NCBI GenBank assembly: GCA_002205125.1 | Contig: NIOE01000014.1 | Coordinates: 178,337-242,336, forward strand | Reading direction: 5' to 3' | DNA: 64,000 nt | From: Roseateles noduli | Lineage (GTDB): Bacteria > Pseudomonadota > Gammaproteobacteria > Burkholderiales > Burkholderiaceae_C | In this document: positions 1-8,006 of the stretch, one piece after another | Numbering within the stretch: position 1 is the stretch's first letter | Layout: each line of letters opens with the position of its first letter | Notes under the pieces: generated by a model | Database searches by the model: none | The model's input: the letters and a program-made list of their open reading frames with translations, nothing else | What the model was told of the DNA's origin: nothing | Program-made: the position numbers and the translations under genes

Positions 1-1431
1 TGCGCGGTGCTGCCGCGCCGTCGCCATCTCCTGCAGGTTCATCAGGATGGACGCGTCCCCGCTGACGCAGAGGACCAGCCGGTCTGGATGCGCCACCTGC
101 GCGCCGATCGCCGCAGGCAGGCCGTAACCCATCGTGCCCGCGCCGCCCGAGGTCAGCCAGCGCCGCGGCCGCTCGAAGGCCAGGTGTTGCGCCGCCCACA
201 TCTGATGCTGACCGACATCGGTCGAGACGATGGCATCCCGACCGGACAGTTGCGCCTGCAGCCGCGCCATCAGCGCCTGGGGCGCGATGACCTCCGGCGT
301 GTCCTCGAAATCCAGCGAGCGCTGCGCCCGCCACGCGTCGATGCGCGTCCACCAGTCCGCGAGCCGCTCGGGCGGCATGACGCGGCGCACCAGCGCGTGG
401 CGCAGCCTGGGCAGCAGCACTCGCGCATCGCCGCACAGCGCGAGGTCCGCCCGGCGGACCTTGTCGATGGACGCCGGATCGACATCCATGTGGATCACCC
501 GCGCGCCGGGCGCAAAGCTGTCCAGCCGGCCTGTCACCCGGTCGTCGAAGCGCGCGCCCGCGCACACGATCAGGTCGGCGTGATGCATCGCGAGATTGGC
601 CTCCAGCGTGCCGTGCATGCCGAGCATGCCCAACCACTGGGGGGATGACGCCGGCAGCGCGCCCAGGCCCATCAGGGTCAAGGTGCAGGGGGCACCGCTC
701 AGCGCCACCGCGGTGGCGAACTCGGCGCAGGTCGCCTCGCCCGCGTTGATCAACCCGCCGCCGCCGTAGAACACGGGCCGGTTCGCGCTCGCGATCCAGT
801 CCGCGGCCTGTTCGATCGCGCGCGCGTCCACGGCCGGTATCTCCCTGAGCGTCTTGATCGGCAAGCCCGCGGTCGATCGCACGGGCGCCAGCTGCACATC
901 CTTCGGAACGTCCAGCAGCACGGGGCCTGGACGCCCGCCCCGCGCGATGTCCACGGCCTGGCGGACGCGTGCCGCCACGTCGTCCCCGGGACGCAGCTGC
1001 GCGTTCCACTTCGTCACCGGGCGCGAGATGCCCAGCGCGTCGCATTCCTGGAAGGCGTCCGTCCCGATCACCGCGCTGTTCACCTGCCCGCTGATGCACA
1101 GCACTGGGATCGAATCGCACAGGGCATCCAGCAACCCCGTCGTCGTGTTGCTCATCCCGGGCCCCGAGGTCACCAGCACCACGCCCAGCCGTCCCGTGCT
1201 GCGCGCATAGCCCTCGGCCGCGTGCACCGCCGCCTGTTCGTGGCGGACCAGGATGTGACGCAGCCGCGGTTCGCCGTGCAGCGCGTCGTACAGCGGCAGC
1301 ACGGCGCCGCCGGGATAACCGAAGACGGTGTCGACGCCGCAGGCCACCAGCGTGTCGAGCAAGGTCTGCGCGCCGTTGCGCGTCGTTGCTTCCGGAGCGC
1401 CCAGCACGGCGCGATCGATCAGTGCGTTCAT
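1..1431 (-). CDS. ilvB: Acetolactate synthase large subunit, C-terminus cut by window edge
   Basis: Thiamine-diphosphate enzyme that condenses pyruvate (or pyruvate plus 2-ketobutyrate) in the first common step of branched-chain amino acid synthesis. The 477 visible codons run from MNALIDRAV through the ThDP N-domain (GYPGGAVLPLYDAL with the catalytic Glu in RHEQAAVHAAEGYAR), the SGPGMSN motif and IGTDAFQECDALGISRPVTK. They end inside the ThDP-binding motif GDASILMNLQEM at the window edge, so about 80-110 residues are missing. The family is usually 550-600 residues. The ATG at 1431 is the first Met that keeps a normal N-terminus. The gene is divergent from an Lrp-type regulator 90 bp away, which probably controls it. 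No ilvN small subunit is visible, so a catabolic acetolactate synthase cannot be excluded. Confidence 0.9.
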   Translation of the reverse strand, partial: MNALIDRAVLGAPEATTRNGAQTLLDTLVACGVDTVFGYPGGAVLPLYDALHGEPRLRHILVRHEQAAVHAAEGYARSTGRLGVVLVTSGPGMSNTTTGLLDALCDSIPVLCISGQVNSAVIGTDAFQECDALGISRPVTKWNAQLRPGDDVAARVRQAVDIARGGRPGPVLLDVPKDVQLAPVRSTAGLPIKTLREIPAVDARAIEQAADWIASANRPVFYGGGGLINAGEATCAEFATAVALSGAPCTLTLMGLGALPASSPQWLGMLGMHGTLEANLAMHHADLIVCAGARFDDRVTGRLDSFAPGARVIHMDVDPASIDKVRRADLALCGDARVLLPRLRHALVRRVMPPERLADWWTRIDAWRAQRSLDFEDTPEVIAPQALMARLQAQLSGRDAIVSTDVGQHQMWAAQHLAFERPRRWLTSGGAGTMGYGLPAAIGAQVAHPDRLVLCVSGDASILMNLQEMATARQHRA

Positions 1432-1521
1432 GCGGATCAGTATCCCGGGGCCCCCTCGGGAAGCGTTGCCGTTCTTGCCTCCTAGAATCGCCATCGCAGC
1501 AAATCTTCCTTCTCAAACGCC

Positions 1522-1989
1522 ATGGATCAGGAAATCAAGCTCGACAAGTTCGACCGCGCCATCCTGCGGGCCCTGCAGCGCAATGCGCGCGCCAGCCTCC
1601 AGGAGGTCAGCGAGGAGGTCGGCCTGACCACCTCCCCCTGCTGGACCCGCATCAAGCGGCTCGAGGAATCGGGCGTGATCGAGGGCTACACCGTCAAGGT
1701 CAATGCCGAGAAGGTCGGCCGCCCGGAGCAGCTGATCGTCCAGCTCACGCTGAACAAGCACACCGACGCCGCGATGGCGGAGTTCGCCCGTCACCTCGAA
1801 GCCATCCCGGAGGTGATCGACGCCTACCTCGTGTCCGGCGACTACGACTACGTCCTGCGCCTGTCCGTCCGCGACACGCGCGACTACGAACGGCTGCTGC
1901 GCGAGAAGCTCTACAAGATCCCCGGCGTGCGGCACAGCAAGTCCAGCTTCGTGCTGCGCTGCCTGAAGGCGAGCTCGCTGCCGCTCTGA
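1522..1989 (+). CDS. Lrp/AsnC family transcriptional regulator
   Basis: A 155-residue feast/famine regulator. The N-terminal helix-turn-helix (about residues 8-60, LDKFDRAILRALQRNARASL to TTSPCWTRIKRLEESGVIEGY) is the typical AsnC DNA-binding domain. It is followed by the RAM ligand-binding/oligomerisation domain (VQLTLNK to LVSGDYDYVLRLSVRD). Length is standard for the family. It is transcribed away from the acetolactate synthase gene with a 90-bp shared promoter gap, the usual arrangement for an Lrp-type regulator and its amino-acid-metabolism target. Leucine or another amino acid as effector is inferred, not visible. Confidence 0.93.
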   Translation: MDQEIKLDKFDRAILRALQRNARASLQEVSEEVGLTTSPCWTRIKRLEESGVIEGYTVKVNAEKVGRPEQLIVQLTLNKHTDAAMAEFARHLEAIPEVIDAYLVSGDYDYVLRLSVRDTRDYERLLREKLYKIPGVRHSKSSFVLRCLKASSLPL

Positions 1990-2025
1990 CTCGCGCTTCG
2001 GCGGCTGCACCGGCCCGGTCGGGGC

Positions 2026-2790
2026 TCAAGTCGGGATCGGCAGCTCGGGCACCTTCAGCAGCCGCGTCATGTAGGTGCGCGAGGCCGCCACGTGGCGGCG
2101 CACGGCCTCCGCGGCGAGGGCCGGATCGGCGTGCGTCAGCGCCTGCAGCATCGCGCTTCCCTGGATGGGGAGAGTCTCGAGCTCCGGCGCCCAGACCTCC
2201 ATCCGTGCCCGCCGGAAGGCTTCCAGCAGCCGACCGCGCGAGGCCTGCATGCCCAGCGCCTGGTCGTTGCCGCCCAGCCGCGCCAGGTGATCCTGCAAGG
2301 CGTCGTCGGCCCTGATCAGGTCGTGCACGCGGCCGAGACGCGCGGCCTCCTCCAAGGGCTTCAGCAACGCCCTCACGCCGGCCAGCGTGTGCGCCGACCC
2401 CGCCCAGGCCGAGCGGCAGGCCCGCGCCAGCAGCATGGATTGCAGCGCCTCGCGGACGTCGAAGTACTCGTCGATGAAGCGCGCGTCGACCGCCAGCATC
2501 ACCGCGCCCTTGTTCATCCGCATGTCCACCATGCCGTCGCCTTGCAGCTGCAGCAGCGCCTCCCGCACGGGCACGTTGCTGACGCTGTAATGCGCGCTGA
2601 GTTCGTGCAGGGTCAGATGTTGACCGAGCCGCCAGCACCCGGACTCGATGTCGGTGCGGATCTGGTCGCGCAGCCGCAGATAGGTCGGCGTATTGATGGC
2701 CTGCGCAATGGCATGAGAGCCTGCATGAGAGCCCGCAGGGGAGATGGCAGGCGGACCCGGGCGGGCGCCCGGTTGAGAGGAACGAACCAT
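2026..2790 (-). CDS. GntR family (FCD-domain) transcriptional regulator
   Basis: A 254-residue FadR-subfamily repressor. Residues about 35-100 form the winged helix (YLRLRDQIRTDIESGCWRLG, then LTLHELSAHYSVSNVPVREALLQLQGDGMVDM). The rest is the helical FCD effector-binding domain. The reading frame stays open upstream to 3003, but the start at 2790 is preferred because GGAG lies about 8 nt upstream and the extra residues look like random GC-rich translation. No obvious target operon adjoins it. The gap to the divergent H-NS-like gene contains short palindromes (see 2791-3110), so autoregulation is plausible. The effector is unknown. Confidence 0.88.
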   Translation of the reverse strand: MVRSSQPGARPGPPAISPAGSHAGSHAIAQAINTPTYLRLRDQIRTDIESGCWRLGQHLTLHELSAHYSVSNVPVREALLQLQGDGMVDMRMNKGAVMLAVDARFIDEYFDVREALQSMLLARACRSAWAGSAHTLAGVRALLKPLEEAARLGRVHDLIRADDALQDHLARLGGNDQALGMQASRGRLLEAFRRARMEVWAPELETLPIQGSAMLQALTHADPALAAEAVRRHVAASRTYMTRLLKVPELPIPT

Positions 2791-3110
2791 CGCGGCACTC
2801 CGTCCGGTGAATGGAGATGAATCACGGCTCACTCTACGGAGCGGCGACCGGTGCCGGCGGGGTCTGGACGCCCGGATGTCCGAGTTTTTGCTCAAGCGCA
2901 ATGAATGCGCAATCGGATGGCGAGTCGACTCCTCAAACGACGTATTTGTCGCGGCGCACCCTACTGGAATCGGTCGAATCGATCCCGCATCGAGGGCAGA
3001 CACTGTGTCGTTTCCGCATCGGCGCCCACCAAGCGCTACAGTCGCGGCCGGGAGGTCTGCGACGCAGAGGCGAATAGCCCGATGTCAAACACCCGAATGG
3101 AGCCCGTTGA
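2791..3110. promoter_or_regulatory. Divergent intergenic region between GntR regulator and H-NS-like gene
   Basis: This 320-bp gap holds no convincing gene. It contains GCGCA-N5-TGCGC at 2896-2910 and the perfect 10-bp palindrome GAGTCGACTC at 2922-2931. Both sit upstream of the GntR gene and could be its autoregulatory operator. This is inference from symmetry and position only. Confidence 0.35.
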
Positions 3111-3482
3111 ATGGCCAAGTCGTTGAAGCAAGTCCTGTCCCAGATCGAGAAGCTGAAGAAGGAAGCCGAGGGGCTGCGCGCGAAGGAGATCTCCGGTGTC
3201 ATCGCCCGCATCCGCGAGGCCATCGATCATTACGGGCTGACGCCCGAGGAACTGTTCGGCGCCGGTGCGACGAAGTCGACGGGCCGCGGCAGAGCGGCGA
3301 AGGCCGCCAAGCCCGGCAAGGCGGCCGCCGGTCCGCGCAAGGCCAAGGCGCCGCGCAGCGCGGGCGCGCCGAAGTACCACGACGGCAGCGGCCGCACCTG
3401 GACCGGCGTGGGCAAGCGTCCGAACTGGTTCAAGGACGCCCTGGCCGCCGGGAAGACGGCCGAGGAGCTGTTGATCAGCTGA
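3111..3482 (+). CDS. H-NS family nucleoid-associated protein
   Basis: A 123-residue H-NS-type protein. The N-terminal third is a predicted coiled-coil oligomerisation helix (LKQVLSQIEKLKKEAEGLRA). The middle is a Lys/Ala/Gly-rich flexible linker (about residues 58-85). The C-terminus carries the H-NS DNA-binding signature, YHDGSGRTWTGVGKRPNWF, equivalent to the Y-x-D-x-x-G-x-x-W-T-G-x-G-R-x-P core. Such proteins bind AT-rich or horizontally acquired DNA and silence it. The neighbouring effector-like genes A and B are natural candidates for silencing, which is inference. Its 3' end overlaps convergent gene A by 8 bp. Confidence 0.93.
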   Translation: MAKSLKQVLSQIEKLKKEAEGLRAKEISGVIARIREAIDHYGLTPEELFGAGATKSTGRGRAAKAAKPGKAAAGPRKAKAPRSAGAPKYHDGSGRTWTGVGKRPNWFKDALAAGKTAEELLIS

Positions 3483-4305
3483 GTTTCGTGGCCGCGCCTG
3501 GCGCGGCGTTGTTCGCGACGAAATCCTTCATCGCCCGCATGACCCCTCCGCGGGCGTTGGCGGCCGCCATGGAGGACATGGCGGGCTCCGTGGCCGCGAC
3601 GGCGGCGTCCACGGCGGTGACGTCCCGAAGATGGCGTTGAAGAACTTCCCTCTGCTCCGGGGTCAGCTTGCCGAGCGCTTCGAGCGTGACTTTGGAAGCG
3701 GCTTGTCCCGGCAACCGGTCGAGCTCTTTCGGGGCGATGTCGCCTGCCTGGCGGGCCGCCAGGAAATAGGCGTCGGCGTAGTCGGCCAGGCGATCTCCGT
3801 TGAGGCGATCGGCCAACGCTTTCGCTGCGGCACCCGCACCGTAGGTCGACTTCGATGCGGATAGCCAGTTGCGCAGGCCCGCTTTGTTCGAGGTGGCGAA
3901 CTCCTGGACGATCACCCGCACTTCTTTGGATAAGCGCTGCTCGGCGTCGAACAGCTCGGGTGATCGGCTACGTTCAGCGGTCGCCGGGCAGTCCACCGTC
4001 GCATAAATCGTCTCGGAGGGGGCGGTGTTGCTGGAGAACTGGTGACGCTTACCGCCCCCGTTCCTCGCGAACTCGACCTGGACGTAGGTCAACTCGGGTG
4101 CATGGTCGCGGTCGGTGGGCTTTGGCTGGGTCTTTTCGGCTGAGGAGCCTGATTGCGAGGCGTGGTGCATTGACGCCGCGTTGACGTAGATGTCGTCAGT
4201 CGCGGACGTCTGGCAGGTGCGTGGGGGAATCTGAACAAGCATGTTGCGGTGAATGAAGTGGAGACGCATCGGCCCGGCTCGCTCTCCGCGGCCAAGCCGA
4301 TGCAT
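3475..4305 (-). CDS. Effector-like protein A: tyrosine-motif N-terminus, helical C-terminal domain
   Basis: I do not recognise a named family. The 276-residue ORF has a polar, probably disordered N-terminal half with three tyrosine motifs: DDIYVNAAS (Tyr40), ELTYVQVEF (Tyr74) and SETIYATVD (Tyr101). The last matches the ExIYAxVD pattern of EPIYA-type phosphorylated effectors. From about residue 118 a helical domain follows, with a YGAGAAAKALADRLN stretch (Tyr155) and LTPEQREVLQRHLRD (about 214-228). The same landmarks occur, diverged, in the proteins at 4396-5187 and 8007-8837, so the three are paralogues. No signal peptide, membrane segment or enzyme motif is seen. Internal starts at 4269 and 4242 (MLVQIPPRT, like B's MLPPPLPPRT) are equally possible because no Shine-Dalgarno decides. 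Export into a eukaryotic host is inference. Confidence 0.6.
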   Translation of the reverse strand: MHRLGRGERAGPMRLHFIHRNMLVQIPPRTCQTSATDDIYVNAASMHHASQSGSSAEKTQPKPTDRDHAPELTYVQVEFARNGGGKRHQFSSNTAPSETIYATVDCPATAERSRSPELFDAEQRLSKEVRVIVQEFATSNKAGLRNWLSASKSTYGAGAAAKALADRLNGDRLADYADAYFLAARQAGDIAPKELDRLPGQAASKVTLEALGKLTPEQREVLQRHLRDVTAVDAAVAATEPAMSSMAAANARGGVMRAMKDFVANNAAPGAATKLS

Positions 4306-4310
4306 CAGTC
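4242..4310 (-). promoter_or_regulatory. Leader of gene A, conserved with gene B
   Basis: From GACTGATG (4310-4303) to the internal ATG at 4242 the sequence aligns with the leader of gene B (5202-5133) with almost identical spacing, 68 versus 69 nt. Shared blocks are GACTGATG, GCTTG and GCGTCTCCAC. The reading frame of the distal part differs between the two genes, so the distal block looks like retained control sequence. The proximal RLHxIH block may instead be translated. Confidence 0.45.
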
Positions 4311-4395
4311 AGCGTCGTGAACCCACGCGGTTCACCGTAAAACCCTCCTCACCGCACCCGGCAGCGCTCCGCTTCCGGCTCCGGTCCGGATGCCG

Positions 4396-5187
4396 TCATG
4401 CCCGATGCCGCCAGGACAGGATGGACTGGTGGATCTGGTCGCGCGCCTTCGACGTCGTCGAGGACGTCGTCTCGACGGGACTTGCCTTCGACAGCGCCTC
4501 CTTGAGAAGCTCAGGATCGCCGCAATGGCGATCGAACACCGCCTGCTGCCGAGGTGTCAGGGCGGACAGGGCGTCGTGGACGAGACCGCTCGCCTGCCTC
4601 ACGACGAACGCTTCATTGACTTCGGTGCCCGGATGCGTGTACCGGGCCGCAAATGACAGCGACAGGATCGCCCGCTTGAAGGCTTCCGAGTTCAAGGCGA
4701 CGGCATACGCCTGCGCCGCTGCCTGCCTGCCGTACGGACGATCGCGACGACGAAGCCGCCAGCGTCGGTGGGTCGCGAGCTCCCTGATCAGCTCGTTGAT
4801 GACGGATGCCAGTCTCTTGCGTGCGGCGCCCATCCTCTCGGCCGCCGCGATGGCTTCGGGACTGACCGGCCTCGAGCTCTTTGCGAGGGCTGCCTCATTG
4901 GCGACCAGCGAACCCGGGCGCGACATCGATGCGGCGGGAAGGTCGAACTGGCGCCCGGCGCCGGGTTTTCGCGCCGGCAGCGGCGGCGGCTTGTTCAGAT
5001 CGCGCGTCGATCGCCGACTGAATTCCGAGACGTCGGAGAAGATCTCGTCCCGTTCCTGTGGAGAGTCGGTCTGTCCGGTGGATTCGTTGCTGGCCGAGGC
5101 GTAGGTGCGAGGCGGGAGAGGCGGAGGGAGCATGGTCTGATGGATGAGGTGGAGACGCTTCGCCCGACACGCAGGCGCGTCTGACAA
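4396..5187 (-). CDS. Effector-like protein B: SH3-ligand-like N-terminus, helical C-terminal domain
   Basis: Paralogue of A with a tandem head-to-tail arrangement and 90 bp between them. The 263-residue ORF starts at TTG, and ATG at 5133 (MLPPPLPPRT) is an alternative. The N-terminal region carries two proline-rich motifs, PPPLPPR (residues 21-27) and PPPLPARK (67-74). These match class II SH3 ligands (PxxPxR/K) such as the Grb2-binding motif of Sos. Where A and C have ExIYA, B has DEIFSDV with Phe in place of Tyr. The C-terminal helical domain has the family landmarks INELIREL, PYGRQAAAQAYAVALN and LTPRQQAVFDRHCGD. No signal peptide or catalytic motif is visible. The function is unknown; a host-signalling adaptor role is a hypothesis. 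Confidence 0.6.
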   Translation of the reverse strand: MSDAPACRAKRLHLIHQTMLPPPLPPRTYASASNESTGQTDSPQERDEIFSDVSEFSRRSTRDLNKPPPLPARKPGAGRQFDLPAASMSRPGSLVANEAALAKSSRPVSPEAIAAAERMGAARKRLASVINELIRELATHRRWRLRRRDRPYGRQAAAQAYAVALNSEAFKRAILSLSFAARYTHPGTEVNEAFVVRQASGLVHDALSALTPRQQAVFDRHCGDPELLKEALSKASPVETTSSTTSKARDQIHQSILSWRHRA

Positions 5188-5202
5188 GCGGGTCCATCAG
5201 TC
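5133..5202 (-). promoter_or_regulatory. Leader of gene B, conserved with gene A
   Basis: Counterpart of the gene A leader: GACTGATG at 5202-5195, GCTTG, then GCGTCTCCAC, ending at the ATG of MLPPP. Duplication of the promoter-leader together with the gene suggests A and B are co-regulated. The element was not seen upstream of C. Confidence 0.45.
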
Positions 5203-5241
5203 CCCCCGCCGACCCCCTTCTGTTCCTCGGCGAAAAACCGT

Positions 5242-7359
5242 TCACCAGATGCGGCACCGCTCCGCGTCGGACTTCACCATCTTCTGCCCGGGCTTGCAAC
5301 GGAAGGCCTGCTCGAACTCCGGCATGTTCACCGCGACGCCGTTGATCCGGTAGCGGCCCGGTGAATGCGGATCGGTCAGCGCATGCACGCGCGCATATTC
5401 GGGGCGGGCGTGGCTGCAGTCCCATTGCGCGAAGCCCACGAAGAAGCGCTGCTCCGGCGTCAGGCCGTCGCGGTCCGCCGGCTTCGGGGACATGTCGGCG
5501 ATCTGCGCCTTCCACGCCGCGTGCGCGAGCACCAGCCCGCCAAGGTCGGCGAGGTCCTCGCCCAGCGTGAGCTTGCTGTTGATGCGGATGTCGTCCACCA
5601 CCACGTACTGCGCGTACTGCTTCGTCACGCAGGCGGCACGCTGCTCGAAGGCCTGGCCGTCCTTCTTCGTCCACCAGTCGCGCAGGTTGCCCTTGGCGTC
5701 GAACTGCCGGCCTTCGTCGTCGAAACCGTGGATCAGCTCATGCCCGATCGTGCCGCCCGTGTTGCCGTAGTTCGGCGCGTCGTCCAGCTTCGGATCGAAC
5801 AGGGGCGCCTGCAGCACGCCGGCCGGGAAGTTGATGTCGTTCATCTGCGCGTCGTAATACGCGTTGACCGTCTGCGGCGTCATGCCCCATTCGCCGCGGT
5901 CCAGCGGCTTGCCGATCTTGGCGAGCTGACGCTTCAGTTCGAAGTCGTTGCCGCGCATCACGTTGCCGGCGAAGTCGTCGCGCGCCACCGTCAGCGCGCC
6001 GTAGTCGCGCCAGCGGTCCGGGTAGCCGACCTTGTTGACGATCGCGTGCAGTTTCTCGACCGCGCGTTGCTTCGTCGTGGCGCTCATCCAGCTGAGCGAC
6101 TGGATGCGCGCAGCCATCGCGTCCTCGATCTGCTTCGTCATCGTCAGCGTCTTGTCCTTCAGGTCCGGGCTGAAGTTGCGCGCGACGAACTCCTGGCCCA
6201 GCGCTTCGCCGAGTTGCGCGTCGACCAACTCGACGCAGCGCTTCCAGCGCGCCTTCAGTTGCGGCACGCCTTGCAGCGTCTGGCCGAAGAACTCGAAGTT
6301 GGACTGCACCGCGGCGCCGGACAGCGTCGGCGCCTGGCTGCTGACCAGCTGCCAGCGCAGGTAGTTCCGCAGCTGCGCGAGATCGCGCTGGCGCAGCTCC
6401 TTCGACAGCGCCTTGAAGAACGCCGGTTCGGTGACGTTGTAGGCCGCCTGCGGGTCCAGTCCCAGTCCGCGCTGGTACGCGGCCCAGTCGAAGCCGGGCG
6501 TCAGCGCCTGCAGCCCCGCGGCCTTCATCGGATGGAAGCCCTTGTAGGGATCGCGCTTGTCGACGCGGCTCAGCGAGGCGCGCGCCAGCGCCGTCTCCAT
6601 CGCCATCACCTGCTTGGCCTGGGCGCGCGCCGCATCGGGCGCGTCGCCGAGCAGCTCGAAGCTGCGCGCGACATGGGCGATGAACTGTTCGCGCAGGGCG
6701 CGCGACTTGTCGTCGGTCTTGAAGTAGTACTCACGGTCCGGCAGGCTGAGGCCGCCGGCGGACGCGAAGGCGATCACCCGCGTCGAGTCGGCCATGTCCT
6801 GGCCCGACGTGAAGTGGAAGAGCACGCGCTCGTTGTTGGTCGCCAGGTGCAGGGCGGCCAGCAGCGAAGGCAGCTCGCGGCGGTCCTTCAGCGCCTCGAT
6901 GCGAGACAGCAGCGGACGCAGCGGCGTGAGCGCGTGGCGATCGGCGGCGGACTCGTCCATGCAGGCCGCGAAGTAGTCGCCCATGCGGGCCTGGTTGGCG
7001 CTGCGCTGCGGGTCGGCGGCCGAGAGCTTGTCCAGGATGCCCCAGAGGTAGCGCTGGTTCTCGTTGGCCATCTTGGCGTAGACGGACCAGCGCGCCTGGT
7101 CGGGCGGGATCGGATTGGCGGCCATCCAGCCGCCGCAGGCGTACTGGTAGAGGTCCTCGCACGGATCGGCGCCGCGATCCATCGCGGCGGTGTCCAGGCT
7201 CGGCGTGTAGGGCAACTGGTCGAGCGGCCCTTCGGGTGTCGCGCCGGCGGACTGCGCGGCGGCGCCAAAGGAAACGGCCGCGACAAGCGCGGCCGCAGCG
7301 GTGCGGGCGAGGAGGTGAGAGGTCATGCTCGACAGCGGTGAGTGAATGCTGGCGGGCAT
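5242..7359 (-). CDS. M13 family (neprilysin/PepO-like) metallopeptidase
   Basis: A 705-residue secreted zinc endopeptidase that cleaves peptides in the periplasm or outside the cell. After a signal peptide (TSHLLARTAAAALVAAVSFGAAAQS, cleavage near AAAQS) come the N-terminal M13 helical domain (PCEDLYQYACGGW) and the catalytic half. The latter has FPAGVLQAP, NYGNTGGTIGHELIHGFDDE (HExxH zinc ligands) and LGEDLADLGGL (third zinc ligand Glu in ExxxD). The C-terminus has the conserved YRINGVAVNMPEFEQAFRC and ends in RCRIW, the canonical M13 ending. The ORF start at 7359 is kept. The ATG at 7326 (MTSHLL) gives a tidier signal peptide, and neither has a strong ribosome-binding site. Confidence 0.95.
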   Translation of the reverse strand: MPASIHSPLSSMTSHLLARTAAAALVAAVSFGAAAQSAGATPEGPLDQLPYTPSLDTAAMDRGADPCEDLYQYACGGWMAANPIPPDQARWSVYAKMANENQRYLWGILDKLSAADPQRSANQARMGDYFAACMDESAADRHALTPLRPLLSRIEALKDRRELPSLLAALHLATNNERVLFHFTSGQDMADSTRVIAFASAGGLSLPDREYYFKTDDKSRALREQFIAHVARSFELLGDAPDAARAQAKQVMAMETALARASLSRVDKRDPYKGFHPMKAAGLQALTPGFDWAAYQRGLGLDPQAAYNVTEPAFFKALSKELRQRDLAQLRNYLRWQLVSSQAPTLSGAAVQSNFEFFGQTLQGVPQLKARWKRCVELVDAQLGEALGQEFVARNFSPDLKDKTLTMTKQIEDAMAARIQSLSWMSATTKQRAVEKLHAIVNKVGYPDRWRDYGALTVARDDFAGNVMRGNDFELKRQLAKIGKPLDRGEWGMTPQTVNAYYDAQMNDINFPAGVLQAPLFDPKLDDAPNYGNTGGTIGHELIHGFDDEGRQFDAKGNLRDWWTKKDGQAFEQRAACVTKQYAQYVVVDDIRINSKLTLGEDLADLGGLVLAHAAWKAQIADMSPKPADRDGLTPEQRFFVGFAQWDCSHARPEYARVHALTDPHSPGRYRINGVAVNMPEFEQAFRCKPGQKMVKSDAERCRIW

Positions 7360-7488
7360 TCTCCGCCAGCCCGCCTCCGCCGCCGCGTGCCGGACGACAC
7401 CTCGGGTTGACCCGCCTTGGCGACCGGTCGATCGGGCAGCGCCGAGGCCGCCGTCAACGCATCGTCAACCTGTCTTCCATGCGCCGTG

Positions 7489-7944
7489 TCAGCTTTCCTT
7501 CGGACCGCGGACCAGCAGCACCGGCACTTCCGCGTAGCGGACGATCAGCTCGGCGTCGCTGCCGAGCAGCGCCCGCGACAGGCCGCGGCGGCCGTGCGTG
7601 CCCAGCACGATGACTTCGCCGCCCCAGCTCTTGCACTCCTCGGCGACCAGGTCGCTGACGCGCGACGAGAGGCTCTCGCTGAGCTTGGTCGTGACGCGCA
7701 GGCCGGCGGCGCTCGCCGTGGCCGACGCGTCGGCGAGCACCTTCTGCCCGCCGGCGCGGATCTGCTCGAAGTTGTCCGGCGTGATGCCGAGCCCGGCGCT
7801 GGACATCATCGCGAAAGCTTGCAGGTCCAGCGCGTGCAGCAGGCGGATCTCGCCGCCGCTCAGCTGGGCCAGCCGGACCGCTTCCGCCAGGCCGGCGTTC
7901 GAGGTGGGACTGCCGTCGACAGGAACCAGGATCTTGGCGTACAT
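7489..7944 (-). CDS. Universal stress protein, UspA family
   Basis: A 151-residue single-domain Usp. It opens with [15 protein letters not shown], the conserved beta-1/ATP-contact segment. It ends with [32 protein letters not shown], which contains the G-2x-G-9x-G(S/T) nucleotide-binding signature, so it probably belongs to the ATP-binding class. Length is standard. It is cytoplasmic and usually induced by starvation or oxygen stress. It lies between the M13 peptidase and effector-like gene C on the same strand with 62 bp to C, but nothing shows a functional link. Confidence 0.93.
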   Translation of the reverse strand: MYAKILVPVDGSPTSNAGLAEAVRLAQLSGGEIRLLHALDLQAFAMMSSAGLGITPDNFEQIRAGGQKVLADASATASAAGLRVTTKLSESLSSRVSDLVAEECKSWGGEVIVLGTHGRRGLSRALLGSDAELIVRYAEVPVLLVRGPKES

Positions 7945-8006
7945 GGTCGTCGCTCCATCGGATGGGATGAACCGATGCTAGCCCACGTCCACAACGCCCC
8001 GTGTCC

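Noticed and set aside
5365..7341. Long plus-strand open frame over the M13 peptidase
   Set aside because: It is antisense to a gene with intact HExxH and C-terminal motifs, and its composition is typical of codon-bias shadows.
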